Shown: positions 8,810 through 17,203, counted from the first letter of the stretch. The stretch is DNA of 64,000 nt from an uncultured Oscillospiraceae bacterium (GCA_910579775.1 CAJTUE010000009.1:1-64000), one strand, 5' to 3'. Numbers and translations: made by a program. Notes: generated by a model not told the origin, from the sequence alone.

Positions 8810-9829
8810 ATGCCCCAAAAGCTCATCACCTTTGCCGTTCCCTGCTACAACTCCGCCGACTACATGGACAAGTGTGTCCGCTCCCTGCTGGCCGGCGGCA
8901 GCGACATTGAGATCATCCTGGTGGACGACGGCTCCACCAAGGATGACACCCCCGCCATCTGCGACCGCTACGCCGCGGAGCACCCCGATATCGTTAAGGT
9001 CATCCACCAGGAGAACGGCGGCCACGGCGAAGGGGTCAACCAGGGCCTGCGCCACGCCTCCGGGGTCTATTACAAGGTGGTGGATTCCGATGACTGGCTG
9101 GACGAGGAAGCGCTCCACGCCGTGCTCAACAAGCTACGGGAGTTCGTGGGCAAGGGCCACCCTCTGGATCTGATGATCGCCAACTATGTCTATGAGCACG
9201 CGGAGGACAACACCCAGAAGGTCATGGGCTATTCCAATGTCTTTCCCACGAACAAGGTGTTCACCTGGAAGGACATTGGCCGCTTCGGCCCCTCCCAGTA
9301 TCTGCTAATGCACTCGGTGATCTACCGCACGGAGATGCTCCGCCAAAGCGGCGTGGAGCTGCCCAAGCACACCTTCTATGTGGACAATATCTTCGTCTAC
9401 CAGCCTCTCCCCTTCGTCAAGACCCTCTACTACATGGATGTGGACCTCTACCGTTACTTCATCGGCCGGGCCAACCAGTCGGTGCAGGAATCGGTCATGG
9501 TGGGTCGGGTGGACCAGCAGGTGCGGGTCACCAAGCTGATGATCGACGCCCATGACCTCCACGCTATTAAGGCGGAAAAACCCAAGCTAGGGGCGTACAT
9601 GACCAACTATCTGTCCATGATGATGACCATTTCCTCCATCTTCCTGATGCTGGATGGCTCGCCGGAGAAAATGGGGGTCAAGACCGCGTTGTGGGAATAT
9701 TTAAAGGCCAAGGACGTCAAGCTCTACCGCAAGATGAAATACGCCGCCCTCTCTGCGGTGGGCAATCTGCCAAAGGCCATCGCCATCCCCGGCTACCGTC
9801 TGGCGAGAAAGATCTATAAGTTCAACTGA
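8810..9829 (+). CDS. Family 2 glycosyltransferase
   Basis: A 339-residue GT-A fold enzyme. VPCYNSADYMDKCVRSLL is at about residues 9-26, the nucleotide-binding VDDGSTKDDT at 40-49, and the metal-binding VDSDDW (DxD) near 90. The C-terminal hundred residues are mostly helical without clear membrane spans. ATG 8810 is favoured over GTG 8801 because GAGAGAGG ends about 8 nt before it. The partner glf gene suggests a galactofuranosyl or related surface-polymer transferase; the acceptor is unknown. Confidence 0.85.
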   Translation: MPQKLITFAVPCYNSADYMDKCVRSLLAGGSDIEIILVDDGSTKDDTPAICDRYAAEHPDIVKVIHQENGGHGEGVNQGLRHASGVYYKVVDSDDWLDEEALHAVLNKLREFVGKGHPLDLMIANYVYEHAEDNTQKVMGYSNVFPTNKVFTWKDIGRFGPSQYLLMHSVIYRTEMLRQSGVELPKHTFYVDNIFVYQPLPFVKTLYYMDVDLYRYFIGRANQSVQESVMVGRVDQQVRVTKLMIDAHDLHAIKAEKPKLGAYMTNYLSMMMTISSIFLMLDGSPEKMGVKTALWEYLKAKDVKLYRKMKYAALSAVGNLPKAIAIPGYRLARKIYKFN

Positions 9830-9843
9830 ATCTGTTTTGATGG

Positions 9844-9882
9844 AAAAAGAGGGAGAACAGCCGTGCCGTTCTCCCTCTTTTT
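9844..9882 (+). terminator. Terminator of the glf operon
   Basis: AAAAAGAGGGAGAAC / GTTCTCCCTCTTTTT, 15-bp stem with its T-run built into the right arm. Confidence 0.9.
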
Positions 9883-9913
9883 GCCCCCTGTGTGTTCCAC
9901 CCCACAGCCCCTA

Positions 9914-9968
9914 TTGACATCCGGTCCCGACTGTGATATGATACCCCTACCCCTCAGGGGGAGGGTTA
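9914..9968 (+). promoter_or_regulatory. csoR-copA promoter with CsoR-type operator
   Basis: TTGACA at 9914-9919 and TATGAT at 9937-9942, 17-bp spacer. Immediately after the -10, the GC-rich pseudo-palindrome TACCCCTCAGGGGGA lies within an ATACCC...GGGTTAT frame, closely resembling CsoR boxes. Copper-free CsoR bound here would block the promoter and so repress its own operon. Promoter seen directly; operator assignment by similarity and context. Confidence 0.7.
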
Positions 9969-9998
9969 TCCATATTTTCCATCTCAGGAGGAAAGACT

Positions 9999-10262
9999 AT
10001 GCAAGGCGACAAACAGAAGGTCTCTCAGCTGTTGAAAACCGCCCGGGGACAGATCGACGCCGTTCTCACCATGATCGAGGACGACCGCTACTGTCTGGAC
10101 GTGTCCCAACAGGTCATGGCCGCTCAGGCTCTGCTGGGCCGGGCCAACAAGGAGATCTTGACCGCCCACCTCACCCACTGCGTCCGCAACGCAAAAAGCG
10201 ACGCGGAGCGGGAGGAAAAGGCGGCAGAGTTGGCGACGTTGCTGGGTAAGCTGCTGCCGTAA
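9999..10262 (+). CDS. csoR: Copper-sensing repressor CsoR
   Basis: A short all-helical repressor (87 residues) of the CsoR/RcnR family. The copper ligands appear with exact family spacing: Cys32, His57 and Cys61 (C-x24-H-x3-C). Cu(I) binding releases it from DNA. It precedes copA by 12 nt with a CsoR-type operator in the shared promoter, so it should autoregulate the copper-export operon. The start has AGGAGGAAAGACT before the ATG. Confidence 0.93.
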   Translation: MQGDKQKVSQLLKTARGQIDAVLTMIEDDRYCLDVSQQVMAAQALLGRANKEILTAHLTHCVRNAKSDAEREEKAAELATLLGKLLP

Positions 10263-10274
10263 GGAGGGCTTGAC

Positions 10275-12800
10275 ATGAAAGAAAAATTTACCGTCACGGG
10301 GATGACCTGCTCCGCCTGTCAGGCTCATGTGGACAAGGCGGTGTGCAAGCTCCCCGGCGTCAGCGAGGTCAACGTGAACCTGCTCTCCGGCTCCATGACT
10401 GTGGCCGGGGACGACAGCGTCACCCCCGCCGCCGTCATCGACGCGGTGCAGAAGGCGGGCTACGGCGCGGCCCTCGCAAACGCCCCAAAAACGGCCGCTG
10501 CGGCCCCCGCAGCCGACCCTATGGAGTATGAGCTGAAGAGCATGAAGACCCGGTTCTGGGCCTCCCTGTGCTTCCTGCTGCCCCTTTTTTATCTCTCCAT
10601 GGGTCACATGATGGGTCTTCCCATCCCCCACTTCTTCCACGGCACGGCCAACGCCTTTGCCTTTGCCTTTACCCAGTTTCTTCTTGTACTGCCCATTATG
10701 GCCGTCAACCAAAAATACTACCGGGTGGGCTTTAAGTCCCTGTGGAACCGCGCCCCCAACATGGACACCCTCATCGCCGTGGGCTCCGCCGCAGCGGTGG
10801 TCTATGGGGTCGTCGCCCTCTACCAGATCGGCTGGGGGCTGGGTCACGGCGATCTGACCCGTGTAGAGCGGTACTCCATGGATCTTTACTTCGAGGGAGC
10901 GGGGATGATCCTCACCCTCATCACCCTGGGCAAATTCCTGGAGACCCGTTCCAAGGGCAAGACCGGGCAGGCCATCTCCCGGCTCATGGACCTGCGGCCT
11001 AAGACCGCGCAGGTGCTACGAGACGGCGTGGAGGTGGAGATCCCCATAGAGGACGTGCGGGTGGGCGACCTGGTGGTGGTGCGCCCCGGCGGGCGGGTGC
11101 CCGTGGACGGCATTGTCCGGGAGGGGGCGTCGGCGGTGGATGAATCCGCCCTCACAGGGGAATCTATCCCCGTGGACAAGGCTGTGGGCGATACCGTCAT
11201 TGCCGCGTCCATCAACACCTCCGGGGCGTTCACTATGGAGGCAACTAAGGTGGGACAGGACACCACCCTGGCCCAAATGATCGCCCTGGTGGAGGAAGCG
11301 GGCGCCTCCAAGGCCCCCATTGCAAAGCTGGCCGACAAGGTGGCCGGGGTGTTTGTTCCCGTGGTCATGGTCATCTCTGCCGTCACCGCCGCCGTCTGGC
11401 TCCTGGTGGGCGGCACCGTGGAAATGGCCCTCACCTCCGCCGTGGCGGTGCTGGTCATCTCCTGTCCCTGCGCCCTGGGTCTGGCCACTCCTGTGGCCAT
11501 TATGGTGGGCACGGGCAAGGGGGCAGAAAACGGCATCCTCATCAAGTCCGCCGAAAGCCTGGAGACCCTCCACAAGGTGGACACAGTGGTGCTGGACAAG
11601 ACGGGCACCCTCACCCAGGGGAAGCCCCAGGTCACCGACGTCTCCCCCGCCCAGGGGGTGGACGAAAAGCGGCTGCTCACCCTGGCCGCCGCTCTGGAAG
11701 CCAAGAGCGAGCATCCCCTGGCCAAGGCCATTGTAGATTATGTAAACCAACTAGGCTATGAGCTTCCCTCTGCGGAAGATTTTCAGGCTTCCCACGGGCA
11801 AGGGGTCTCCGCCACCATTGGCGGGGAGCGGTTCCTGGCCGGTAATGCAGGAATTATGGAAACCACATCGGTGGATATCTCTCCCCTGAAGGAGGCCGCC
11901 CATATCCTGGCCGGCCAAGGCAAAACCCCCCTCTACTTCGCGGAAAACGACAAGCTGCTGGGCCTCATTGCCGTGGCCGACCAGGTGAAGCCCACCTCCG
12001 CCCAGGCGGTCCGGGATATGGAGGCGCTTGGCTTAAATATAGTTATGTTAACCGGAGACAATCCCCGCACCGCCCACGCCATCGCGGACAGTCTGGGCAT
12101 CACCCAGGTGGTGGCCCAGGTCCTCCCCGCCGACAAGGAGCGGGAGGTGGCCCGGCTCCAGACCGGGGGCCACAAGGTCGCCATGGTCGGCGATGGCATC
12201 AACGACGCTCCCGCCCTGGCGCGCTCCGACGTAGGCCTCGCCATCGGCGCGGGGTCGGACGTGGCCCTGGAGAGCGCCGATGTGGTGCTGATGAAAAGCG
12301 ATCTGCGGGACGTTCCCACGGCAGTGCGCCTTTCCAAGGCGGTGATCCGCAATATCAAGGAGAACCTGTTCTGGGCGTTCTTTTACAACTGCCTGGGCAT
12401 CCCTCTGGCGGCGGGGGTGTTCTACAATCTGCTCCACTGGCAGCTGAATCCCATGTTTGCCGCCGCCGCTATGTCGCTGAGCTCGGTGTGCGTGGTCACC
12501 AACGCCCTGCGCCTACGCTTTTTCAAGCCCCTTCACAGGGACGCTCCCGCCCCTGAGGGTCATATTACAGCTACCGAAACCAAAAAGGAGGAAACAACTA
12601 TGAAAACCATTAGCATCGAGGGCATGATGTGCCAGCACTGCGTCTCCCATGTCTCCGCCGCGCTCCATGGCGTACCCGGCGTAGACAGCGTAGAGGTCAG
12701 CCTGGAGGACAAGTGCGCCAAGGTCACCGGCACCGCCGATGACGAGACTCTTAAGTCCGCCGTCACCGGCGCGGGCTACCAGGTCACGGGCATTCAGTAA
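10275..12800 (+). CDS. copA: Copper-exporting P-type ATPase with C-terminal fused CopZ domain
   Basis: An 841-residue P1B ATPase that pumps Cu(I) out of the cell. An N-terminal metal-binding domain has GMTCSAC (Cys12, Cys15). Transport Cys-Pro-Cys is at about 397-399, the phosphorylated DKTGT starts at Asp441, and the hinge TGDNPRT and GDGINDAPAL follow. Unusually, a second HMA domain (GMMCQHC, Cys786/Cys789) is attached at the C-terminus. The DNA encoding the joint contains a good ribosome site and ATG, so the tail may also be made alone as CopZ. Operon with csoR. Confidence 0.95.
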   Translation: MKEKFTVTGMTCSACQAHVDKAVCKLPGVSEVNVNLLSGSMTVAGDDSVTPAAVIDAVQKAGYGAALANAPKTAAAAPAADPMEYELKSMKTRFWASLCFLLPLFYLSMGHMMGLPIPHFFHGTANAFAFAFTQFLLVLPIMAVNQKYYRVGFKSLWNRAPNMDTLIAVGSAAAVVYGVVALYQIGWGLGHGDLTRVERYSMDLYFEGAGMILTLITLGKFLETRSKGKTGQAISRLMDLRPKTAQVLRDGVEVEIPIEDVRVGDLVVVRPGGRVPVDGIVREGASAVDESALTGESIPVDKAVGDTVIAASINTSGAFTMEATKVGQDTTLAQMIALVEEAGASKAPIAKLADKVAGVFVPVVMVISAVTAAVWLLVGGTVEMALTSAVAVLVISCPCALGLATPVAIMVGTGKGAENGILIKSAESLETLHKVDTVVLDKTGTLTQGKPQVTDVSPAQGVDEKRLLTLAAALEAKSEHPLAKAIVDYVNQLGYELPSAEDFQASHGQGVSATIGGERFLAGNAGIMETTSVDISPLKEAAHILAGQGKTPLYFAENDKLLGLIAVADQVKPTSAQAVRDMEALGLNIVMLTGDNPRTAHAIADSLGITQVVAQVLPADKEREVARLQTGGHKVAMVGDGINDAPALARSDVGLAIGAGSDVALESADVVLMKSDLRDVPTAVRLSKAVIRNIKENLFWAFFYNCLGIPLAAGVFYNLLHWQLNPMFAAAAMSLSSVCVVTNALRLRFFKPLHRDAPAPEGHITATETKKEETTMKTISIEGMMCQHCVSHVSAALHGVPGVDSVEVSLEDKCAKVTGTADDETLKSAVTGAGYQVTGIQ
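12600..12800 (+). CDS. copZ: Possible internal start: free CopZ-like copper chaperone
   Basis: Within the copA frame, GGAGG at 12587-12591 stands 8 nt before ATG 12600. Translation from here would give a 66-residue HMA protein with GMMCQHC, the normal size of a CopZ chaperone that carries Cu(I) to CopA. The spacing is what a stand-alone copZ would have, so this looks like a copZ gene that lost its separating stop codon and became fused to copA. Whether one or both forms are made is not visible from sequence. Confidence 0.5.
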   Translation: MKTISIEGMMCQHCVSHVSAALHGVPGVDSVEVSLEDKCAKVTGTADDETLKSAVTGAGYQVTGIQ

Positions 12801-12828
12801 GGGCGGGTCCCAACCCCACCCGAACGCA

Positions 12829-12864
12829 AATAGGGACGGCCTTTTCTCAAAGGCCGTCCCTATT
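12829..12864. terminator. Bidirectional terminator between copA and hpf (GGGACGG family)
   Basis: AATAGGGACGGCCTTT / AAAGGCCGTCCCTATT, a perfect 16-bp stem with loop TCTC between convergent genes. Shares the GGGACGG arm with hairpins at 97 and 18397. Confidence 0.75.
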
Positions 12865-12888
12865 CTATGCTCTATGCAGGCAGCGGTT

Positions 12889-13428
12889 TTATCCCTCCAC
12901 GTCCTCGATGAGGCCGTAGCCGCCGTCGTTTCTCTGGTAGACCACGGCGAAGGCGCCGTCCTGGTCCACGTTGCGGAAGGCGAAGAAGGTGTGGCCCAGT
13001 AAGTTCATTTGCAAAACAGCTTCCTCGGCGGTCATGGGCTTCATGGGGAAGCGCTTGGTGCGGACGATCTTCAGCTCGTCCTCGCTTTCCTCGAGGGCAA
13101 AGGAGGTGGGCTCGGCGGCGGGGACAAAGGCATCCTGACGCAGACGCTTTTCCAGCCGCGCCTTGTTCTTGCGCAGCTGCCGCTCCACCGAGGCCACGCA
13201 GGCGTCGATGGTGGCGAACATATCGGCGGTGGACTCCGCCACCCGGATGATGGTCCCGCCGCTGCGGATGGTCAACTCCACATTATTCTGTCCCTTCTGA
13301 ACACTAAAGACCGCGTTGGCCTCCATTTCCTGCTTAAAATAGCGCTCCAGCTTCGCCACTTTTTTCTCCGCGTAAGCGTGTACACTCTTGGGGAGATCGA
13401 TCTTCTTGTCTGTGTAGGTGAACTTCAT
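12889..13428 (-). CDS. hpf: Ribosome hibernation promoting factor (long form)
   Basis: A 179-residue protein with an N-terminal HPF/RaiA beta-alpha fold (MKFTYTDKKIDLPKSVHAYA, about 1-100) and a C-terminal dimerisation domain ending in VVYQRNDGGYGLIE (about 120-179). Long HPF pairs 70S ribosomes into inactive 100S dimers in stationary phase. The start at 13428 has AAGGAGTG upstream; the longer in-frame start at 13503 runs through the promoter and is rejected. Confidence 0.93.
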   Translation of the reverse strand: MKFTYTDKKIDLPKSVHAYAEKKVAKLERYFKQEMEANAVFSVQKGQNNVELTIRSGGTIIRVAESTADMFATIDACVASVERQLRKNKARLEKRLRQDAFVPAAEPTSFALEESEDELKIVRTKRFPMKPMTAEEAVLQMNLLGHTFFAFRNVDQDGAFAVVYQRNDGGYGLIEDVEG

Positions 13429-13493
13429 AGCGGTCACTCCTTTTCCTAGGCTGAACGGTCGGCGCGCCCACGCGGCGCCCCTTCCTTGTCTGT

Positions 13494-13522
13494 ATGTTAC
13501 CACACATCGCCGAAAAAGTCAC
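13494..13522 (-). promoter_or_regulatory. Candidate promoter of hpf
   Basis: On the minus strand GTGACT (13517-13522) and TAACAT (13494-13499) with a 17-bp spacer, about 65 nt before the start codon. Confidence 0.45.
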
Positions 13523-13561
13523 GCTCTTTTTGCGAGATTTTGTGAATTTTTTCTAAACACC

Positions 13562-14404
13562 TCACAGAGCCCCCGAGGCGTGGCGTGTCACGTGACAGCC
13601 CATATTCACCGCGCAGGGTAATCCCGCGATATGGGTAGGCCGGGGCTCAAAGGACACCCAGAGGGCGGTGGTGCGCCCTCCAAAGCCCTGGGGACCCACG
13701 TCCAGCTCGTTGAGCCGCGCCAAGGTCTCCTCCTCCAGTTCCGCGTAAAGGTCATCTTCATTATGTAAACCAACCGGACGGCAAAGGGCCTCCTTGGCGG
13801 CCAGAGCACAGCTCTCGAAGTCGCCCCCAAGTCCCACGCCTACCACCACCGGCGGGCAGGGGTTGGACCCGGCGTTCTTGACGCACTCCGCCACAAAGTC
13901 CACGATGTCCTCCTTGGTGGCGGCGGGGGTGAACATCTTCATTTGGCTCATGTTCTCGCTTCCAAAGCCCTTGGGGGCTACCGTGACCTGAAAGGCGTCG
14001 CCGGGGACCAGCCTCACATGAAGCACGGCAGGGGTGTTGTCCCCGGTGTTGACCCGGCGCAGGGGGTCGGCCACCACCGAGCAACGCAGCTTCCCCTCCA
14101 CATACCCCTTGGCCACCCCAGCGTTTACCGCCTCCTCGATGCCGCCGCCCGTCACATGGACCTCCTGGCCCAGAGCAAGGAACACCACCGCCATCCCCGT
14201 GTCCTGGCAGATGGGCAGGCCCTTTTCCGCGGCGATGGAAAAGTTTTCTTCCACGTCGCCCAGGATCGCCCGGGCCAGGGTGTTTTCCTCCACCTCCCGC
14301 GCGGCGCGGATGCATTGCTTCAGCCCCTCAGGCAGATAAGTATTGGCCTCGACGCACAGCTTGGCTACCAGCTCGGTGATGGCCCCGGCCGGGATCTCTC
14401 TCAT
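13562..14404 (-). CDS. Class I fumarate hydratase, alpha subunit (TtdA/FumA-N type)
   Basis: 280 residues, the normal size of the alpha subunit of two-subunit, iron-sulfur fumarases or tartrate dehydratases. Cluster-region blocks LPICQDTGMAVVF (Cys about 66), GSNPCPPVVVGVGLGG and AVNMGCHVTRHA near the C-terminus supply the Cys residues. It begins 1 nt after the amidohydrolase stop, so the two are translationally coupled. The beta subunit that normally follows is not here: hpf is next. The substrate could be fumarate or another hydroxy acid. Confidence 0.85.
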   Translation of the reverse strand: MREIPAGAITELVAKLCVEANTYLPEGLKQCIRAAREVEENTLARAILGDVEENFSIAAEKGLPICQDTGMAVVFLALGQEVHVTGGGIEEAVNAGVAKGYVEGKLRCSVVADPLRRVNTGDNTPAVLHVRLVPGDAFQVTVAPKGFGSENMSQMKMFTPAATKEDIVDFVAECVKNAGSNPCPPVVVGVGLGGDFESCALAAKEALCRPVGLHNEDDLYAELEEETLARLNELDVGPQGFGGRTTALWVSFEPRPTHIAGLPCAVNMGCHVTRHASGAL

Positions 14405-14405
14405 G

Positions 14406-15542
14406 TCATACCACCCGCTTTCCTTCCAGGACCACTACGGTGGGCACACAGGTGGCGCTGAACGGGCTGTCCGGGGTGACCACGATGTCCGCGTCCTTCC
14501 CCGGCTCCAAGGTACCCAACCGGTGACCCAACCCCAGGAGCTCCGCGGGATTTTTGGTGATAGCGGCCAGGGCCGCCTCCTCGCTCATGCCACCCCGCAC
14601 TGCCAGGGCGGCGCACAGGGGCAGATACTGAATGGGGATGACCGGGTGGTCGGTGCAGATGGCCACCTTCACCCCCGCCGCCGCCAGCACAGCGGGGTTG
14701 GTCAAGCTGGCGTTTTGAAGCTCAGGCTTGGAGCGGTCGGTGAGGCTGGGCCCGGTGATGACGCTCACCCCCGCGGCGGCGATCTCCTTTGCGATGAGAT
14801 GGCCCTCGGTGCCATGGACGATGACACAGCGCAGGCCAAACTCTTTGGAAAGCCGCAAAGCGGTCGCGATGTCATCCGCCCGGTGGGCGTGGATGTGAAC
14901 GGGAAGCTCCCCCTTCAGCACCGGCTGGAGCGCCTCCAGCTTGGGGTCGAAGTCCCCCTTGCCGTTGGACCGCTTGGCGGCGTACTCCTGGGCCTTCTGA
15001 AGCGCGGTGCGGATGAGCGCGGCCGTAGTCATACGGGTGGTGGGGCTTTCCTTGCGCTCATGGTAGACCGTCTTGGGGTTCTCCCCAGTGGCCATCTTCA
15101 TGGAGACCGGCTCGGCCACCACCATGCGGTCCGCGATGGCCCCGTCGGTCTTGACGCACAGCATCTGCCCGCCGATGGGGTTAGCCGAGCCGGGGCCGGT
15201 GACCAAGGTAGTCACTCCGGCCGCCCGTGCCTCTGCAAAGCAACGGTCCTGCGGGTTGAGGGCGTCCAGCGCCCGGAGATGGGGGGTAATGGGGTCGGTA
15301 CACTCGTTGCCGTCCTCCCCCTCAAAGCCCAGAGAATCCCCAAACACGCCCAGGTGACAGTGGGCGTCGATGTAGCCCGGGGTCACATGGCCGCCCCGGG
15401 CATCGATGACCTCGCCCAGGTCCCCCTGGGGCAACCGGGCCATCTCCCCCACCGCCGTGATCCGTCCTCCCTCCCAAGCCACGAAGCCGCTCTGGATGAC
15501 TGCCCCGCCCACGGGGTGGATAATACCGTTGATGATGACCAT
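14406..15542 (-). CDS. Metal-dependent amidohydrolase
   Basis: 378 residues of the amidohydrolase superfamily, imidazolonepropionase/adenine-deaminase-like branch. The first metal site is GYIDAHCHLG (about 55-64, HxH). Later HIHAHRADD, VIVHGTEGH and ICTDHPVIP supply the remaining His and Asp ligands. PGKDADIVV near the C-terminus is typical. Start at 15542 has AAGGAGG 8 nt upstream. The substrate is not predictable from sequence. Coupling to the fumarase alpha gene suggests a shared catabolic route. Confidence 0.85.
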   Translation of the reverse strand: MVIINGIIHPVGGAVIQSGFVAWEGGRITAVGEMARLPQGDLGEVIDARGGHVTPGYIDAHCHLGVFGDSLGFEGEDGNECTDPITPHLRALDALNPQDRCFAEARAAGVTTLVTGPGSANPIGGQMLCVKTDGAIADRMVVAEPVSMKMATGENPKTVYHERKESPTTRMTTAALIRTALQKAQEYAAKRSNGKGDFDPKLEALQPVLKGELPVHIHAHRADDIATALRLSKEFGLRCVIVHGTEGHLIAKEIAAAGVSVITGPSLTDRSKPELQNASLTNPAVLAAAGVKVAICTDHPVIPIQYLPLCAALAVRGGMSEEAALAAITKNPAELLGLGHRLGTLEPGKDADIVVTPDSPFSATCVPTVVVLEGKRVV

Positions 15543-15561
15543 GCGCCATTCCTCCTTTTGT

Positions 15562-15592
15562 AAAAAGCAGGGAGAGGCGAACCTCTCCCTGC
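15562..15592 (-). terminator. Terminator of the yabP-yabQ-divIC-yabR unit
   Basis: Read on the minus strand: GCAGGGAGAGG, a TTCG tetraloop, CCTCTCCCTGC, then TTTTT. It lies just after the S1-domain gene. Confidence 0.92.
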
Positions 15593-15603
15593 GCGCTGGC
15601 TGT

Positions 15604-16053
15604 TTACCGTCCCCGACCGTTGCCCCGGCGGGTGTTGCGCCGGTCGGCGGCGCGGATCTCAGAGAGCTTACTGTCGCTCTGCTGCATAAATTGCTTGAGC
15701 CGGTCCTCAAAGCTGGCCGGTCCGGCCGGCTGAGCCGCCGGGCGAGGCGCAAAGCCGCCGCGGCCCTGGGGCCGGGCTCCTCCCTGCGCCATGGGCGCGC
15801 CGCTAGGTCTGGGAGGCGGTGGCAGAGCCTTTTTAATGGAGAGGTTGATACGGCCCGACTCATCGATACCGATGACCTTCACCGTGACCTCTTGTCCCAC
15901 CTGCAGATGCTCTGAAACATCGCTGACGTAAGCGTAAGCGATCTCCGAGATATGTACCAAGCCCGACTTTCCCTCCGGCAGCGACACAAACGCGCCAAAC
16001 TTGGTGATCCCCGTGACCTTCCCCTGGACCACCGAACCGACTCCGAACTCCAT
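15604..16053 (-). CDS. S1 RNA-binding domain protein (YabR-like)
   Basis: 149 residues. One S1 domain fills the N-terminal half (GSVVQGKVTGITKFGAFVSL, GLVHISEIA, VGQEVTVKVIGID, NLSIKKA). A Pro/Arg/Gly-rich tail follows, probably disordered, ending in basic NTRRGNGRGR. YabR-type proteins sit next to divIC in many Firmicutes; the role is thought to be RNA binding or polyribonucleotide metabolism. The gene order yabP-yabQ-divIC-yabR is conserved here. Confidence 0.85.
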   Translation of the reverse strand: MEFGVGSVVQGKVTGITKFGAFVSLPEGKSGLVHISEIAYAYVSDVSEHLQVGQEVTVKVIGIDESGRINLSIKKALPPPPRPSGAPMAQGGARPQGRGGFAPRPAAQPAGPASFEDRLKQFMQQSDSKLSEIRAADRRNTRRGNGRGR

Positions 16054-16097
16054 AAGCTGCTATTGTTCCTCTCTCTCCAAATTTTTGGGGCCGCGGC

Positions 16098-16376
16098 TCA
16101 GTTGCCGCTGTCGTAGAACACGATCTCTCCCGGCGACACCAGCCCCAGCCGCTTGCGGGCGACCTCAGCGATGCGCTCGGGATCATCCTTTTCCGCGATG
16201 GCGGCGCTGAGCGCCTCGTTTTCCCGGCGCTGGCGCTCGTTTGCCTCCTCCAGCACCGCCCGCTGCTGCGCCAGGTCCTTGGCCTGGGAGCGAAGGTTGA
16301 GGAAGGTGGTCATGGAGGCCACCAGCAAAATAAGCAGCAGCAGCTTGGTGATCATACCCGCTCGCTTGAACTTCAT
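16098..16376 (-). CDS. divIC: Septum formation initiator, DivIC/FtsB family
   Basis: 92 residues, one membrane span (about 9-26), then a coiled coil (about 30-62) and the short C-terminal block PERIAEVARKRLGLVSPGEIVF that is diagnostic of the family. It acts in the divisome with FtsL and DivIB. The start at 16376 has GGAGG upstream; that ribosome site and the first 194 nt lie inside the overlapping yabQ frame. Confidence 0.92.
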   Translation of the reverse strand: MKFKRAGMITKLLLLILLVASMTTFLNLRSQAKDLAQQRAVLEEANERQRRENEALSAAIAEKDDPERIAEVARKRLGLVSPGEIVFYDSGN

Positions 16377-16890
16377 GCCAGCCTCCGCCCCCTTTCCTCA
16401 CGTTATTTCCCTGCGGCTTTCGGAACAAGGCCCCAAGTTGCGCTATTATTGTAAACCATCTTTCTTGAAAATGGAAGTGTTTTTTCGCAATTTCCCAAAA
16501 TTTTTTTAAGAGCCCCTTGAGCGCCCGCCAAGGCAGGGTAAAAAGCCGCCATATTTTCCCGCAAACCGCAGCGATCAGCCCCTCCCAGCGTCGCACCAGC
16601 GGGCTGAGCAGACAAAAGTACAGCCAGCCGCCCAGCAGCATGGCCACGGCCACATAGACCTCCACCTCGCCGCCGGTCAGCTCCAAGGTGTAGCCCAGCA
16701 CCGACGCCGTCACCATCAGCCAATAGGCCACATCCAGCACACTTCCCCACACTTTTCCCTTCCAAAGCAGACGAAACAGGCGCAAAAAGTCGTAGGCCAG
16801 GGCTACCCCCGCCCCCATGCACACCGCCCCCGCAAAGGCCGCCGCCTGCCGGGAGGGCAGGTTTCCAAGCCCCAGCGCGATCAGCTCCAT
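16183..16890 (-). CDS. yabQ: Spore cortex protein YabQ, with unusual C-terminal overlap into divIC
   Basis: An integral membrane protein needed for spore cortex formation. Three or four hydrophobic segments lie in the first 110 residues, with the family-like block VALAYDFLRLFRLLWKG at about 29-45. Residues 1 to about 165 are plausible YabQ. The open frame then continues to 235 residues and overlaps divIC by 194 nt, where the encoded residues are low-complexity Gly/Ala/Pro. Either the overlap is real or a stop has been lost. The start overlaps the yabP stop by 1 nt. Confidence 0.75.
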   Translation of the reverse strand: MELIALGLGNLPSRQAAAFAGAVCMGAGVALAYDFLRLFRLLWKGKVWGSVLDVAYWLMVTASVLGYTLELTGGEVEVYVAVAMLLGGWLYFCLLSPLVRRWEGLIAAVCGKIWRLFTLPWRALKGLLKKFWEIAKKHFHFQERWFTIIAQLGALFRKPQGNNVRKGGGGWHEVQASGYDHQAAAAYFAGGLHDHLPQPSLPGQGPGAAAGGAGGGKRAPAPGKRGAQRRHRGKG

Positions 16891-17153
16891 CAGCGAAACA
16901 GCCTGCTCAGCAGACCGCCTCCGGCCTCGCGCGGTTCCTCATAGGTCAGGCTCTCTACCCTGCCCTCCACCTTCAGCGCGCCCCCGTCCAGGCTCAGCGT
17001 CTCAATGTGCAGTCCCTCGCCCCGGACGATGAGCGCCCCCAAATTAGTTGACATAATTATTGTGCCTTCGTCGAAGCTCTCTACCTCCTCCACCCCGGTG
17101 ATCTCCAATCTTTCTCTGCCCACCAAAGCGATCTTGTGCCCACTGCTATCCAT
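16890..17153 (-). CDS. yabP: Sporulation protein YabP
   Basis: 87 residues, normal for YabP, a small protein needed for assembly of the spore cortex together with YabQ. The family core VGRERLEITGVEEVESFDEGTI and the later GLHIETLSLDGG segment are visible. ATG 17153 is preferred because a GGGGG ribosome site lies 7 nt before it; an upstream in-frame ATG at 17171 lacks one. A SigE-like promoter precedes it, fitting mother-cell expression. Confidence 0.92.
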   Translation of the reverse strand: MDSSGHKIALVGRERLEITGVEEVESFDEGTIIMSTNLGALIVRGEGLHIETLSLDGGALKVEGRVESLTYEEPREAGGGLLSRLFR

Positions 17154-17174
17154 ATGACAGCCCCCTTTCATGGC

Positions 17175-17203
17175 ACCTTATGCCCTTTATGGGACAAATA
17201 TGC
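17175..17203 (-). promoter_or_regulatory. SigE-like sporulation promoter of yabP
   Basis: On the minus strand GCATATT (17197-17203), a 14-bp spacer, then CATAAGGT (17175-17182), close to the SigE consensus of mother-cell genes. yabP is SigE-dependent in Bacillus subtilis, so the match fits. Confidence 0.45.
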
